From Nonomuraea turkmeniaca (GTDB taxonomy: Bacteria > Actinomycetota > Actinomycetes > Streptosporangiales > Streptosporangiaceae): DNA of 64,000 nucleotides. The position numbers and the translations under genes were made by a program. The notes below the pieces were generated by a model, which was given only the letters and a program-made list of their open reading frames with translations, made no database searches and was not told where the DNA came from. The stretch is taken from contig NZ_VCKY01000029.1 in assembly GCF_005889735.1 (NCBI RefSeq), forward strand, positions 1 to 64,000, given 5' to 3'. Each line of letters starts with the position of its first letter. The stretch's first letter is position 1. This document shows, piece after piece, positions 8,860 to 18,025 of the stretch.

Positions 8860-10152
8860 TCATTCCCAGTCGATCACCAGTCGGGTGTTCGGCCGGTCGA
8901 AGACGAACTGGCCGTCGACCTGCTTGCAGGCGTCGGAGCGCTGGAGATCGATCCGCACGGAGTTCTCGCGGTACTCCCGCGCCCACAGGCAGATCGCGTC
9001 GGCCACGCAGCCGGCCAGGCCGAAGCCGCCCTGGCCGTGCCCGATGACGCCGATGTCGTACATCAGGTCGCTCGCAGCGGTGGTGGTGTGGGCAGGCCGC
9101 AGGGTGATGTAGGCGAGGTCGCCGGCGCCGGGGACGGCCATGGCGCCCCACTCGAACGGTGGCGTGATCGTCGCGGTGGTGATCGCGTCCGTGGTCGCCG
9201 TCATTCGTGACAGGCCCGCCTCCATGGCGCACGCGAGGTACAGGTGGAGGAGTTCGATGCTGTCGGCGTCCCTGGTGATGCGCACGCCCGTCCACACTTC
9301 GCTGCGCTTGCGACCCAGCACACCGAGAAGGTCGGCCGCGTCGACCTTCTGGTCTTGGTGGAGGTGGAGGGTGACCGTGCAGGTCGCGTTCAGCGCTGCC
9401 AGGCGCAGGGGGTCGTCGGCGATTCGATCCTGTGGCGGCATGAACGCGGCCGTGTCGTGATGGCGCGCGGTCCAGTGGTCGTTGGTGCGATCGAATCCGA
9501 TGAGGCGGTACATGCTGCCGCGCAGGCGCAGCGGTACGACCAGGCGGCCGTTCGGTGAGATCTGCTGCAGCCAGGCCGATGGCACGTCCCAGGTGGCGTC
9601 GGAGGTGATCAGCCGGTCGTACGGAGCGCCGTCAGCGTAGCCGGGGGCCGCCTGGCCGCTGACGACGCGGATGGTGCTGGAGCCGGTCTCGGCCAGGCCG
9701 GCGATGGCGGTGCGGACGAGGTCGGCGTCGGTGTTCACGGTCGTCACGTGGCCGTGCGCGCCGACCAGGTGGCCGAGCAGAGCGGCGGGGTAGCCGGTGG
9801 TGGCGCCGATCTCCAGCACGCGCATGCCAGGCTGTACCTGCCCCTGTTCGAGCAGCAGCGCGGCGACAGCCGGTTCAGCCGTGGTGAAGCTGGTTGCGGT
9901 GTGAGTGGGCGTGATCGCGTAAACCTGCTCCAAGGACGCGCCGGGCACGAACGGGTGGCGGGGCACGGTACGCAGCGCGTCCTTCACGGCCGGGGTCCGG
10001 ACTATGCCCTGCTCGCAGAGCCGGTCGGTGAAGGCGCTGCGCATCTGCTGGATCGTCAGGCCGGTGTCGTGGCTGGTCTCGGTCGTCTCACCGGAGGCAG
10101 CGCCGCCCGGAGCGAGTGTCTGGATGCCGGGCGTGGTGTTCCGTGCGGTCAT
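8860..10152 (-). CDS. PCMT-like methyltransferase, FxLD-system type (copy 1)
   Basis: A 430-residue paralogue of the downstream protein. TVPRHPFVPG lies at 62-71, motif I VLEIGATTGYPAALLG at 112-127, and an extended C-terminal half follows. ATG at 10152 is set by a GGAGG six bases upstream and by an ATGA overlap with the stop of the helicase gene, so helicase and methyltransferase are translationally coupled. A longer same-frame extension runs back to 10977 inside the helicase and is a shadow. The loop reads GATTG, close to canonical. The substrate is unknown; modification of a peptide or damaged-protein Asp is the family-based expectation. Confidence 0.83.
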   Translation of the reverse strand: MTARNTTPGIQTLAPGGAASGETTETSHDTGLTIQQMRSAFTDRLCEQGIVRTPAVKDALRTVPRHPFVPGASLEQVYAITPTHTATSFTTAEPAVAALLLEQGQVQPGMRVLEIGATTGYPAALLGHLVGAHGHVTTVNTDADLVRTAIAGLAETGSSTIRVVSGQAAPGYADGAPYDRLITSDATWDVPSAWLQQISPNGRLVVPLRLRGSMYRLIGFDRTNDHWTARHHDTAAFMPPQDRIADDPLRLAALNATCTVTLHLHQDQKVDAADLLGVLGRKRSEVWTGVRITRDADSIELLHLYLACAMEAGLSRMTATTDAITTATITPPFEWGAMAVPGAGDLAYITLRPAHTTTAASDLMYDIGVIGHGQGGFGLAGCVADAICLWAREYRENSVRIDLQRSDACKQVDGQFVFDRPNTRLVIDWE

Positions 10153-12566
10153 GATGACCTCCGTCGGTGGTGGGCCACTTCTGGCGCTTGGCGGGTCGAG
10201 GAAGAGGACTGCAGGGATGGCTGGGCCCAGTTGGGGTCCAGCGCATCGAGCACGGCACGCTGCTGGGCCGTGAGGGGACGGGAGAAGAAGGGCGAGCGCC
10301 AGCGGCTCAGCCGCCTGCCGAGCGGGTAGCCGTCGCTGGTGACGTAGCGGGTGAGCGGGCGGAGATGGCCGTGCTCGTTGACGTAGGCGGTGGCGGCGGC
10401 CACGGCTGCTTCCCAGTCGGCCTGGTGCGCTTTCGCGGCCTCCTGGCGTGGCTTCCAGATCATGTTCAGCGCGTCCAGGCGCTGCCGCTCCCACCTGGGG
10501 AGACGGTCTCCTTTGGCGCGCATTTGCCTGATCCACGGGCCCAGCCGGATGCCATCCGGGGTGACGTAGGCGACGGGGACCCTGAGATGGCCGTGCTCGC
10601 GGTGGAAGGCCGCCGCGGCGGCATGGTGGCGCTCCCATGCGCCGGGGCCATCGTTGATCTTCACGCCCAGCATGTCGAGCTGGGCGCGCTGCTTGGCCGT
10701 CAGTGCCTTGCGTCCGCCGCGCAGGCGGCTGGCCCACACGCCCAGACGGAACCCGTCTGCGGTGACGTACGCGTAGGGCACGTCGGCGTGGCCGTGCTCG
10801 CAGTGGTAGGCGGTAAGCGCGGCATACTGGCGTTTCCAGTCGGCCTCGCGCACGCTCCAGGCCATGCCGATCGCGTCCAGAAGCGTGATCCGTTCGGGCC
10901 GGAGCTGGCCGCGCGTGCGCTGAGCGCGCTGGGCGATCAGCCACTTGCCCACCCTCAGCCCGGCTGGGCTTACCCACTCCTCGGGAATCAGCAGGTCACC
11001 GTGGGCTACGGCGTAGGCGCATGCGGCGCCGTAGTACTCCTCCCACGAGGCGGTCGCGGCCTCGACGATGCCGACCATGATCTGTTCGGCGAACGCTCGC
11101 GGGGCGTCGGCGTCACCGTCGATGGTCAGCCAGCGGATCGGCCGCGGCCGGTTGTCGCCGCGGCCGCGTTCACGGCGCCGCTGATCGACGTCGGCGGCCA
11201 CCTCGTCGTCATGGCTGCGCAGAGCGCGGACCACCTCCCACACGGAGGCGTAGTCGGAACTGTCCAGGGCCGCTGCCAGATCGGCGCCCGGATCGGCCAG
11301 GAGCGGCACGATGATGGTGGCCACCTTGTCCGGGCGGCCGCCGGGACGCAGGGCTCGTCCGATGGCCTGGACGATGTCCACGGTGGAGCGGCGTGGGTCG
11401 GCGAACAGCACCGCGTCCACGGCCGGCATGTCGACGCCCTCGGACAGCATCCGCGCCGACGACAGCACCGCCAGCCCGCCGGCGGCTCCTTCGGCGAGCC
11501 GTTGCAGCCGCTGGCGGCGCACCGCGGTGCTGTGTTCGTAGCGGATGTGGTCGGCCCACAGTGTGGTGGGCCGCGCGTCGGCGGCCACCAGGCCGGCGAC
11601 TTCGGGAAGCGTCGTGGCGAAGTGCTGGGCGTCGTTGTTGGTGGTGTGGAAGGTGATGGCACGCCCGACGCCGTACGTGGCGGCGGCGCGCAGTATCGCG
11701 ATCTGGGCGGCGAGCATCCGCACGGCGATCTTCTTCCCGCGTACGTGCATGGCGGCGCGACCGTGGGTCTGGTCGGTGATCGCGCGGATCTGCGCGTCGC
11801 TCACCAGCGACACCACCAGGCGGTACGGGACGGCCAGGCCGAGATCGCGGGCGGTCCCGTATCCCAGCCGGTAGACCGTCGGCCCGTACATCGTTTCGTC
11901 GTCCATGCCCACCACGTCGGCGTCCCGGCGTGCGCCGACGAGCTTGCGCGGGGTGGCGGTCATGTACAGGCGTTTCCTGGCCGGCAGATGGGTGTCGTCG
12001 TGGACCCGCCGCCATTGCGTCCCGGACACCGTCCGGTGGGCTTCGTCGGCGATCAGGATGTCCACTGGCGGCATGGCGTGCTCATGGTGGGCTCGGCTCA
12101 GCGTCGCCACGCTGGCGTAGGTGGACAGCATCGTCACTGGCCCGGGCCGGGACGCCGTTGCCGCGATCACGATCGGATCGGTGGTGACGCGGACGTGCAG
12201 GGCCTGTAGTTCCTCGACGCCGGCTCGTTCGGCGGCGTCGTGGGCGGAGCAGATCACCAGGATGGTGCCCAAGGCGGCGTCGCCGAGGGTGAGGCGGTAC
12301 TCGCGCAGCAGCTGGGCGAGCAGCATCACGGTCGGGGCCAGCACCAGGCGCAGCCCGGTCGGGGCGAGTGTGGCCGCGACGACGGCGCCGATGCGGGTCT
12401 TGCCGGTGCCGCATGACAGCACCTGGGTCGCGCGGTCGCCGTCGGCGAAGGCCTTGAGGGCTTGCTCGACCGCTTCGAGTTGGTGTGGCCGCAGCCGGTC
12501 GGCCCACGGTGTCAACGGCGGCAGGCAGCCTGCGAGGATCGCATTGTTACCGAAATCGGGTGGCAT
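10149..12566 (-). CDS. DEAD/DEAH-box superfamily 2 helicase with C-terminal helicase-associated (HA) repeats
   Basis: An 805-residue protein. Walker A is GTGKT at 53-57, the DEAH box is at 174-177, the SAT-like motif appears as MTATP, and motif VI is QAIGRALR near 400. The C-terminal 300 residues hold four HA-type repeats of about 65 residues, each starting around an aromatic WE/WK segment and containing HGHADVP-, HGHLRVP- or HGHLRPL-like blocks and an LG-W motif. The motor is of the type I restriction/UvrB family; HA repeats probably bind nucleic acid. ATG at 12566 has GAAGG 8-9 bases upstream and overlaps the roadblock gene by 20 bases. An ATGA overlap links it to the methyltransferase downstream. 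A second protein of the same architecture is encoded at 36602-38932. Confidence 0.88.
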   Translation of the reverse strand: MPPDFGNNAILAGCLPPLTPWADRLRPHQLEAVEQALKAFADGDRATQVLSCGTGKTRIGAVVAATLAPTGLRLVLAPTVMLLAQLLREYRLTLGDAALGTILVICSAHDAAERAGVEELQALHVRVTTDPIVIAATASRPGPVTMLSTYASVATLSRAHHEHAMPPVDILIADEAHRTVSGTQWRRVHDDTHLPARKRLYMTATPRKLVGARRDADVVGMDDETMYGPTVYRLGYGTARDLGLAVPYRLVVSLVSDAQIRAITDQTHGRAAMHVRGKKIAVRMLAAQIAILRAAATYGVGRAITFHTTNNDAQHFATTLPEVAGLVAADARPTTLWADHIRYEHSTAVRRQRLQRLAEGAAGGLAVLSSARMLSEGVDMPAVDAVLFADPRRSTVDIVQAIGRALRPGGRPDKVATIIVPLLADPGADLAAALDSSDYASVWEVVRALRSHDDEVAADVDQRRRERGRGDNRPRPIRWLTIDGDADAPRAFAEQIMVGIVEAATASWEEYYGAACAYAVAHGDLLIPEEWVSPAGLRVGKWLIAQRAQRTRGQLRPERITLLDAIGMAWSVREADWKRQYAALTAYHCEHGHADVPYAYVTADGFRLGVWASRLRGGRKALTAKQRAQLDMLGVKINDGPGAWERHHAAAAAFHREHGHLRVPVAYVTPDGIRLGPWIRQMRAKGDRLPRWERQRLDALNMIWKPRQEAAKAHQADWEAAVAAATAYVNEHGHLRPLTRYVTSDGYPLGRRLSRWRSPFFSRPLTAQQRAVLDALDPNWAQPSLQSSSSTRQAPEVAHHRRRSS

Positions 12567-12969
12567 GGAGTGCCTTCTGCACATCTGGTGTCACTGTCTG
12601 GCGGACCTCGTTTGCCACGTGTGTGATGTGCCACGCCACGTTGCCGAGGTCGCATTCGGGGTCGGCTAGGACGGCTAGGCCCAAGTGGTCGTTGATCGTC
12701 TGGGTGATTAGGACTCCCCCGCCCATTTCGATCATGACCTGGTGTGCTGAACCGGCGTTGAATCCTGTGGCCGCGCCCCAGGCGAGTTTCAAGAGTTCAC
12801 AGGCGTACGACGCCAGTAGCTCGGCCCGCCCAGGGGCAAGGTGCAAGGTGGTCGCGAGTGGCCGCCCGTCGGTGGAGATGACGGCCGCGTGAGTGATCCC
12901 TGGATCAGCGTCGACGAGCTCAGAGATCATCAAGTCGATTCCGAGTGCCCCCTGTTTCAGGTTGTCCAT
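12547..12969 (-). CDS. Roadblock/LC7-domain protein (CvnB-like)
   Basis: A 140-residue single-domain roadblock/LC7 protein with the typical start (ISELVDADPGITHAAVIS followed by DGRPLA). In actinomycete conservons, CvnB sits beside a sensor kinase (CvnA), a DUF742 protein (CvnC) and a small GTPase (CvnD), and acts as a GTPase-regulatory partner. Here it overlaps the kinase stop by 13 bases and the helicase start by 20 bases. No CvnC or CvnD gene follows, so this is a reduced conservon. Confidence 0.87.
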   Translation of the reverse strand: MDNLKQGALGIDLMISELVDADPGITHAAVISTDGRPLATTLHLAPGRAELLASYACELLKLAWGAATGFNAGSAHQVMIEMGGGVLITQTINDHLGLAVLADPECDLGNVAWHITHVANEVRQTVTPDVQKALHATRFR

Positions 12970-15698
12970 GTGCCCTTGTGTCCGTCCTCGGAATCAGCGG
13001 CGTTCATCTTGCCTGTGCTGATGTCGTTGCGTGCCGCTCGGCAGCCCTGCTGGAAAGTGGACAGGCGGTTGCGCACTGCCTCGGGCGAGACCGGCGGCGG
13101 GGATTCGACTTCTGGAGTAGCCGCGGACTTGGCCGCGCCTGGCACGAGGTTGGCCTTCGGCACCCGCTTGGGCAGGCCGGACGTTGTTGATCCGGCTCCC
13201 ACGGATCTGGCTACGGCCTCGGCTGCGCTCCACCCCGCATCGGTTTGGGGAGAACCCCAACGGCTGTTGTCGCTGTTGCCGCGCTGAAACCAGGCCGATT
13301 CGACGGAGGCAAAGATCGGCAGGTAGTCGTCCCCGATGGAGGCGGGTGTGACCGTCGGAATCGGGGCGGTGGCCGCCGCCTCAACGTCGCGGCCGCTGTG
13401 TCCCGGCGTAGGGGGTGAGGCGAGGTCGGGTCCCCGCTCAGCCCACTCCTCTTGTGGCCGATACGGTAGGGCTCTTGTGGGGCGTTGCTGCTCGTCGGTG
13501 ACCGGTTCCAGCGAGGACTGCCACATGCTGACCGGATGGGCGGGCTGCCCGCCAGGGATTGAGGGCTGCCGGCTACCCGGTTGCGGGGCCAAGGGACGTG
13601 GGGTGCCGGCGTACTGGTAGTCGACGGGCGCGGGATGTGCTGCCGGGGACGTCCCGGTGAAGAACGGGGTGCCGATGGGCTTCGGGTAGGTGCCAGTCGG
13701 TTGGGCGAGCAAGGTGAGGGGGAGCAGCACGGTGGCGGTGAGCCCGGCGGGAGCGTGTGGGCGCAGCTGTACGCGGATGCCGTGGCGGTGTGCCAGTCGG
13801 GCGACCACGAACAACCCCATGCGGCGCGAGACTTCCACATTCACGGTGGGTGCGCTGGTCAGCCGCTCGTTGGCCTGACCGAGTTCCTCGTATGTCATGC
13901 CGATCCCGGCGTCGCTGATCGACAGCAGAACGCCGCCGCTGTCGATCGTGTTGCAGGAGACGATGACGTGAGTCTCCTGGGGGGAGAACGACAGAGCGTT
14001 TTCGAGCAGTTCGGCCAGCAGATGGACGACATCGTTGACGGCTTGGCCGGCGACCGGGTTGTCGCCGGGGATGAGAATCTGGATCCTCTGGTAGTTCTCA
14101 ACCTCAGACAACGCGGCCCGGACGACATCGACGAGGGGGACCGGCCGGCTCCACAGGCGTGGCGGGTCCTGCCCGGCCAAGACGAGCAGGTTTTCGCTGT
14201 TGCGCCGCATGCGGGTGGCCAGGTGGTCAAGCTTGAACAAGTTCCCCAGTCGCTGCTCGTCCTGCTCGCCCTGCTCCAGCCCGTCAATGAGGGTGATCTG
14301 CCGCTCCACAAGGGTCTGGCTGCGGCGCGAGAGGTTGACGAACATCGCGTTGACGTTGGAGCGCAGCCGGGCCTCTTCGCCAGCCAGGCGTACGGCCTCG
14401 CGGTGGACCTCGTCGAAGGCGCGGGCCACCTCGCCGATCTCGTCGCGGGAATCGACACCTATGGGGGTCACGTCGGCGTACGCGTCGGCGCCCTTGTCGC
14501 GCAGCAGGCGGACGGTTTCCGGCAGGTGGCGGCCAGCGATTTGCAGGGCCTCGACCCGGAGCTTGCGCAACGGCTTGACCAGCGACTGGGCCATGAGGAA
14601 GGTAATGACGAGTACCGCGAGCAGGAGCAGGATCATGAGGGCCGCGGCCAGCTGCGCCCGATGGCGGGCGTCCTCTTCCAGGGTGCGGCTCTGCACGATG
14701 ATCGATTCGGTCATGCGTTTCTCGACTGTGCGCATGGCGTCGATGGTGTCGGTCATGGCCTCAAACCAGCGGTCGGCGTCGTCGCTGCCGGGGGTGAGGT
14801 CGAGCCTCGCGTTATCGTTCGCTTGGGCGAGCGCGCGTAGCCGGAGGAGCTCGGCGAGGTCGATATTGGGGCCGGCGACGGTGTCGTCGTAGAACTGTTG
14901 CTGAGAGAGGGTGGCGACCGACCGGAACACGGCGACTTCGCTGTCTTGCTGGGCGCGGGCGTCGGTGAGGGTGTTGAGTTCGCCGCCTTGGAACCGTCCT
15001 GCCGTGGCGACGCCGGCCAGCAGGCCGCGCTGTAGTGAAGCGGCGTCCTTGGCCTTGGTGAGGGCGGACAGGGCCCGGACGCTGTTGCTGAGCGGCTCGT
15101 CTTGGAGTCCCTGGTTGATTTGGGCGTGGATGCGTAGGAAGAGGTCGCTGATCTGCGAGTACTTGGTCAGCGTCGGTAGCGCGGGCAGCCGCGAGGTGAT
15201 GGCGGTGTCGCGGGTGGTGGCGATCTCGGGTAGGCGGGTGAGGATCTGCTGGGTCAGGGACCATGCGCCGTCGCCGTGCTCGCGGGTGATGGCTGCGGCC
15301 TTGTCCTTGACCATGGCGATCGCCGCATCCACTGGTGCGAATTGCTCGCGCAGCGCCTTTTCGCGGGTCCTGCTCCGGCCGGCGGCGACAAAGTACACGG
15401 CGTGGTCTCGCTCCAGTGCGAGGTGGTGGGTCAGCGTGGTGATCGCGGCGCTGAGCTCGGCCTTTTCCCGAATGCGCTGGTATTGGGCGGCGCTGCTGAT
15501 GGAGGAGGCGATCTGCAGGGCACCGACCACGACGCCCACGGTGGTGGGGATGACGATGAGGGCGATGAGGCGCCATCGCACCCGCAGGTCACGCAGCCGG
15601 AATCGGCCGCGGAGAGCTTTCGTTGTCCGCGGTGCCGCTTGTCCGGGGGGCGGCAGGTGCGGCTGCGGATCGCCAACGGTCGTCGATTGAGTCCTCAC
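12957..15698 (-). CDS. Nitrate/nitrite-sensing-domain sensor histidine kinase (CvnA-like)
   Basis: About 913 residues. A membrane helix lies at about 44-66 (LIALIVIPTTVGVVVGA), followed by an extracellular NIT-type helical sensor domain (about 70-345), a second helix near 351-373, a HAMP linker, an atypical dimerisation helix (KLDHLATRMRRNSENLLVL) and an HATPase domain with N-box LLENALSFSP near 566 and G1 box DAGIGM near 597. The tail from about 680 is Pro/Ser-rich and disordered. The GTG start near 15698 has AAGGTGG about 7 bases upstream; the frame stays open further upstream, but that part looks non-coding. The domain order is that of conservon kinases, which respond at the membrane and act through roadblock and GTPase partners. 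Confidence 0.87.
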   Translation of the reverse strand: MRTQSTTVGDPQPHLPPPGQAAPRTTKALRGRFRLRDLRVRWRLIALIVIPTTVGVVVGALQIASSISSAAQYQRIREKAELSAAITTLTHHLALERDHAVYFVAAGRSRTREKALREQFAPVDAAIAMVKDKAAAITREHGDGAWSLTQQILTRLPEIATTRDTAITSRLPALPTLTKYSQISDLFLRIHAQINQGLQDEPLSNSVRALSALTKAKDAASLQRGLLAGVATAGRFQGGELNTLTDARAQQDSEVAVFRSVATLSQQQFYDDTVAGPNIDLAELLRLRALAQANDNARLDLTPGSDDADRWFEAMTDTIDAMRTVEKRMTESIIVQSRTLEEDARHRAQLAAALMILLLLAVLVITFLMAQSLVKPLRKLRVEALQIAGRHLPETVRLLRDKGADAYADVTPIGVDSRDEIGEVARAFDEVHREAVRLAGEEARLRSNVNAMFVNLSRRSQTLVERQITLIDGLEQGEQDEQRLGNLFKLDHLATRMRRNSENLLVLAGQDPPRLWSRPVPLVDVVRAALSEVENYQRIQILIPGDNPVAGQAVNDVVHLLAELLENALSFSPQETHVIVSCNTIDSGGVLLSISDAGIGMTYEELGQANERLTSAPTVNVEVSRRMGLFVVARLAHRHGIRVQLRPHAPAGLTATVLLPLTLLAQPTGTYPKPIGTPFFTGTSPAAHPAPVDYQYAGTPRPLAPQPGSRQPSIPGGQPAHPVSMWQSSLEPVTDEQQRPTRALPYRPQEEWAERGPDLASPPTPGHSGRDVEAAATAPIPTVTPASIGDDYLPIFASVESAWFQRGNSDNSRWGSPQTDAGWSAAEAVARSVGAGSTTSGLPKRVPKANLVPGAAKSAATPEVESPPPVSPEAVRNRLSTFQQGCRAARNDISTGKMNAADSEDGHKGTWTT

Positions 15699-15797
15699 AG
15701 GGGTTCCACCTTCACGTGGTGATGCACCAGGGATGCGGGCCGCGCGCGGACATGTGCGGCACAGAGTGAGCACCCGGGTTCCGACAGGGCTGAAATG

Positions 15798-15833
15798 GGC
15801 CGTGAGACTGCGCTGGTGCGCAGCCTCACGGCC
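15798..15833 (-). terminator. Strong hairpin between the ABC-importer operon and the conservon operon
   Basis: GGCCGTGAG pairs with CTCACGGCC and, after one A-C mismatch, CTGCGC pairs with GCGCAG around a TGGT loop, giving a 15-bp stem. It lies about 270 bases downstream of the permease stop (minus strand) and about 100 bases upstream of the kinase start. No U-tract is seen, so it is a likely but unproven transcription barrier. The rest of 15699-16100 contains no convincing gene. Confidence 0.5.
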
Positions 15834-16100
15834 GCCGCCCCGTCCAGGCCAGCTCGGGGCGGGAAGGCTGTGGGCCCCGCCGAAGGCGGCGGCTGGTGGG
15901 TCCACAGCAAGGATGGCGGCAGCCCACACCGGACTGACCGTCGAGCACGTGAGTCAGGCCTACAGCCCGGGCGGGCGCTGGAGTGCCCGTCCGCACGAGT
16001 TCGCCGGCGGGCCGAGCAACCCATGCGCCGATGTCGTCGCCGGTCCTCGCCGTCGAAGGCAGGGGGATCGACGCTGCAGTCTCGGCTGGTTACGGCGGCG

Positions 16101-16871
16101 CTATGCATGCGTTCTCCAGGCGAGGTGGCGCCGTTCCAGGGCAACGAAGGCTGCGTTCAGCACGATGCCGAGCACGCCAAGAAGCGTGATCACCGACCAC
16201 ATGGCGGCGACGTCGATACTGCCTTCCGCCTCGCGCAACCGATAGCCCATCCCATCGGTGCTGCCGGCCATCTCCGAAACCACCATCATGATCAGTGCGA
16301 GGGAGATGCTGAGCCGCAGCCCCGCCAAGATCTTCGGCAGCGCGGCGGGAAGCACGATGCGGAACAGCCGGTGACCGAGCCCCAGCCGCAGAACGGCGGC
16401 GGTGTCGAGATAGCCCGGGTCGATCGAGCGAACGCCCTCCATGGTGTTGATCAGGATGGGCCAGATCACTCCGAACACGATCAGCGCTACCTGCAGGGGC
16501 GTGCCGATTCCGAACAAGAGCATGAACATCGGAAATAGCGCCGAGGGAGGCATGGATCGGGCGAAATGCAACGCCGGCTCCAGCAGCGCGGACACCACCC
16601 GCAGGCTGCCGATCACTACCCCGAGGGCTATCCCCACCACGGCGGCCATACCCCACCCGGTCCCTAGCCGGGCCAAGCTGGGCAGCAGGTCACTGGCAGC
16701 CTCCGGGGTGAGAAACCCGCGGGAGGGCGGACCGCTGAACCACATCTCGTACATGCGGGCGAGAATCACGCTCGGCGGCGGGAAGTAGAACATGCCGGCC
16801 GCGCGTGCCACTATCTCCCAGCCCGCGGCGACGGCGGCAGGCAGCCCGAATCGGCGTATCGAGGCGATCAC
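16101..16871 (-). CDS. ABC importer permease, NitT/TauT/SsuC family (second)
   Basis: A 256-residue integral membrane protein of the taurine/nitrate/sulfonate permease family (BPD_transp_1), with hydrophobic segments throughout and the EAA-like cytoplasmic loop near LRLGLGHRLFRIVLPAALPKILAGLR, which contacts the ATPase. The GTG start at 16871 overlaps the stop of the first permease (GTGA). Two non-identical permeases would form a heterodimer. No ATP-binding subunit is found in the window. Confidence 0.85.
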   Translation of the reverse strand: MIASIRRFGLPAAVAAGWEIVARAAGMFYFPPPSVILARMYEMWFSGPPSRGFLTPEAASDLLPSLARLGTGWGMAAVVGIALGVVIGSLRVVSALLEPALHFARSMPPSALFPMFMLLFGIGTPLQVALIVFGVIWPILINTMEGVRSIDPGYLDTAAVLRLGLGHRLFRIVLPAALPKILAGLRLSISLALIMMVVSEMAGSTDGMGYRLREAEGSIDVAAMWSVITLLGVLGIVLNAAFVALERRHLAWRTHA

Positions 16872-17659
16872 GATAGTTCCGTTCTCGCGCGGCGCCAAGG
16901 GAACAGGCGTCGCTCCGCCACGCCGCACAGCGCGTTGGCTGCCATGCCGAGCACACCCGTCCATAGCGTGCCCGCCAGCATGCGTTCGACGTCGTTGGCG
17001 CTGCCCGCCTGAGCGATGAAGGTACCGATGCCGCTCATACCTCCGGCGACGATCTCCACGCTGACCGCGACGATGAGCGTGATCGAGACCGCGATACGCA
17101 GCCCGGTGGCGATGAAGGGCGCGGTGCTCGGCAGGGAGACGCGCAGCAGCACGGCCAGGGGGCCGAACCCGAAGCTGCGCAGAGTCTGCTTAGCCAGCGG
17201 GTCGACCTCCGCCAGGCCGTACATGGTGTTGATCAGCAGCGGCCACCAGCTGGCGTAGACGATCAGCGCGATCTTGGCATCCTGGTTTTCCGTCCACAGG
17301 AAGATCGCCAGAGGAGTCAACACCAGGGCGGGAATGGGGCGCAGGAACTCCAGAAGCGGCCGCACTGCCCGTTCCACCGCCGGCACAGATCCGAGGAGGA
17401 GCCCTGCGGGCACTGCCGTGAAGACGGCGATGAGCAGGCCGATGCCGCAGGCGGCCAGCGTGGCACCGATGTGCGTCCAGAACTCCTGGTCCAGGGGCAG
17501 CGTGACTCCGGTTGCGGTCACGGTGGACAAGCGCGGCAGCAGGCGGGGGTCGATCAGCCCACTCCAGCCGGCTACCTCGGTCACAGCGGCGCCGCCGGCG
17601 ATTCCGGCCGTGCCGAGCAGGATGCGTTTCCGCGGCGATAAGAAGGCTGGTGCCCTCAT
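16868..17659 (-). CDS. ABC importer permease, NitT/TauT/SsuC family (first)
   Basis: A 263-residue permease with the same fold; its EAA-like loop is near LRSFGFGPLAVLLRVSLPSTAPFIATGLR. ATG at 17659 has AAGGAG 8 bases upstream. It lies 367 bases after the methyltransferase stop and overlaps the second permease. Presumed to import a small anionic or aromatic compound with the lipoprotein encoded at 19225-20286. Confidence 0.86.
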   Translation of the reverse strand: MRAPAFLSPRKRILLGTAGIAGGAAVTEVAGWSGLIDPRLLPRLSTVTATGVTLPLDQEFWTHIGATLAACGIGLLIAVFTAVPAGLLLGSVPAVERAVRPLLEFLRPIPALVLTPLAIFLWTENQDAKIALIVYASWWPLLINTMYGLAEVDPLAKQTLRSFGFGPLAVLLRVSLPSTAPFIATGLRIAVSITLIVAVSVEIVAGGMSGIGTFIAQAGSANDVERMLAGTLWTGVLGMAANALCGVAERRLFPWRRARTELS

Positions 17660-18025
17660 CGCGGACTCCTTGGAGGGTGACGTCGGCCGGAGGGCAGCTT
17701 CGGGCGGAGCCCATAGGATGCGGCCGTTCCGACCGCCCGGAAGATTCGGGAGGCGGCCAGGACGACGTTGATCAAGATCAGGCAGCGGACCAGCCCTGGG
17801 ATGACCAGAGTTCGGTCGGTGAGCGCGCCCGCCCTAATCGGGGTCGGGCCGGAACCGATACGCATGGTGAACCACTTCCGGGCGGTATTGAGAATGGCGC
17901 TGGTCCGTTGCGAAAACCGAGCGAGCTGTCATGACAACGGGGGGTGAGCGCAGACGAGGTGACAGGGTTGAGCGGAGGCAGACCGTGTGGCTCTCTGGCC
18001 TGCCGACCGCCTTCGGCGGCTGCCG
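17660..18025. other. Intergenic region with one doubtful small frame
   Basis: 366 bases between the methyltransferase and permease genes. A minus-strand frame from 17865 to 17656 (69 residues, one hydrophobic segment LVIPGLVRCLILINVVLA) ends in an ATGA overlap with the permease start and could encode a small membrane peptide, but it lacks a good ribosome site and any recognisable family. I do not call it as a gene. Confidence 0.35.

Noticed and set aside
7504-10152. FxLD lanthipeptide precursor expected beside these methyltransferases
   Set aside because: No FxLD-like motif or Cys-rich short frame was found in the 114-base gap or either flank.
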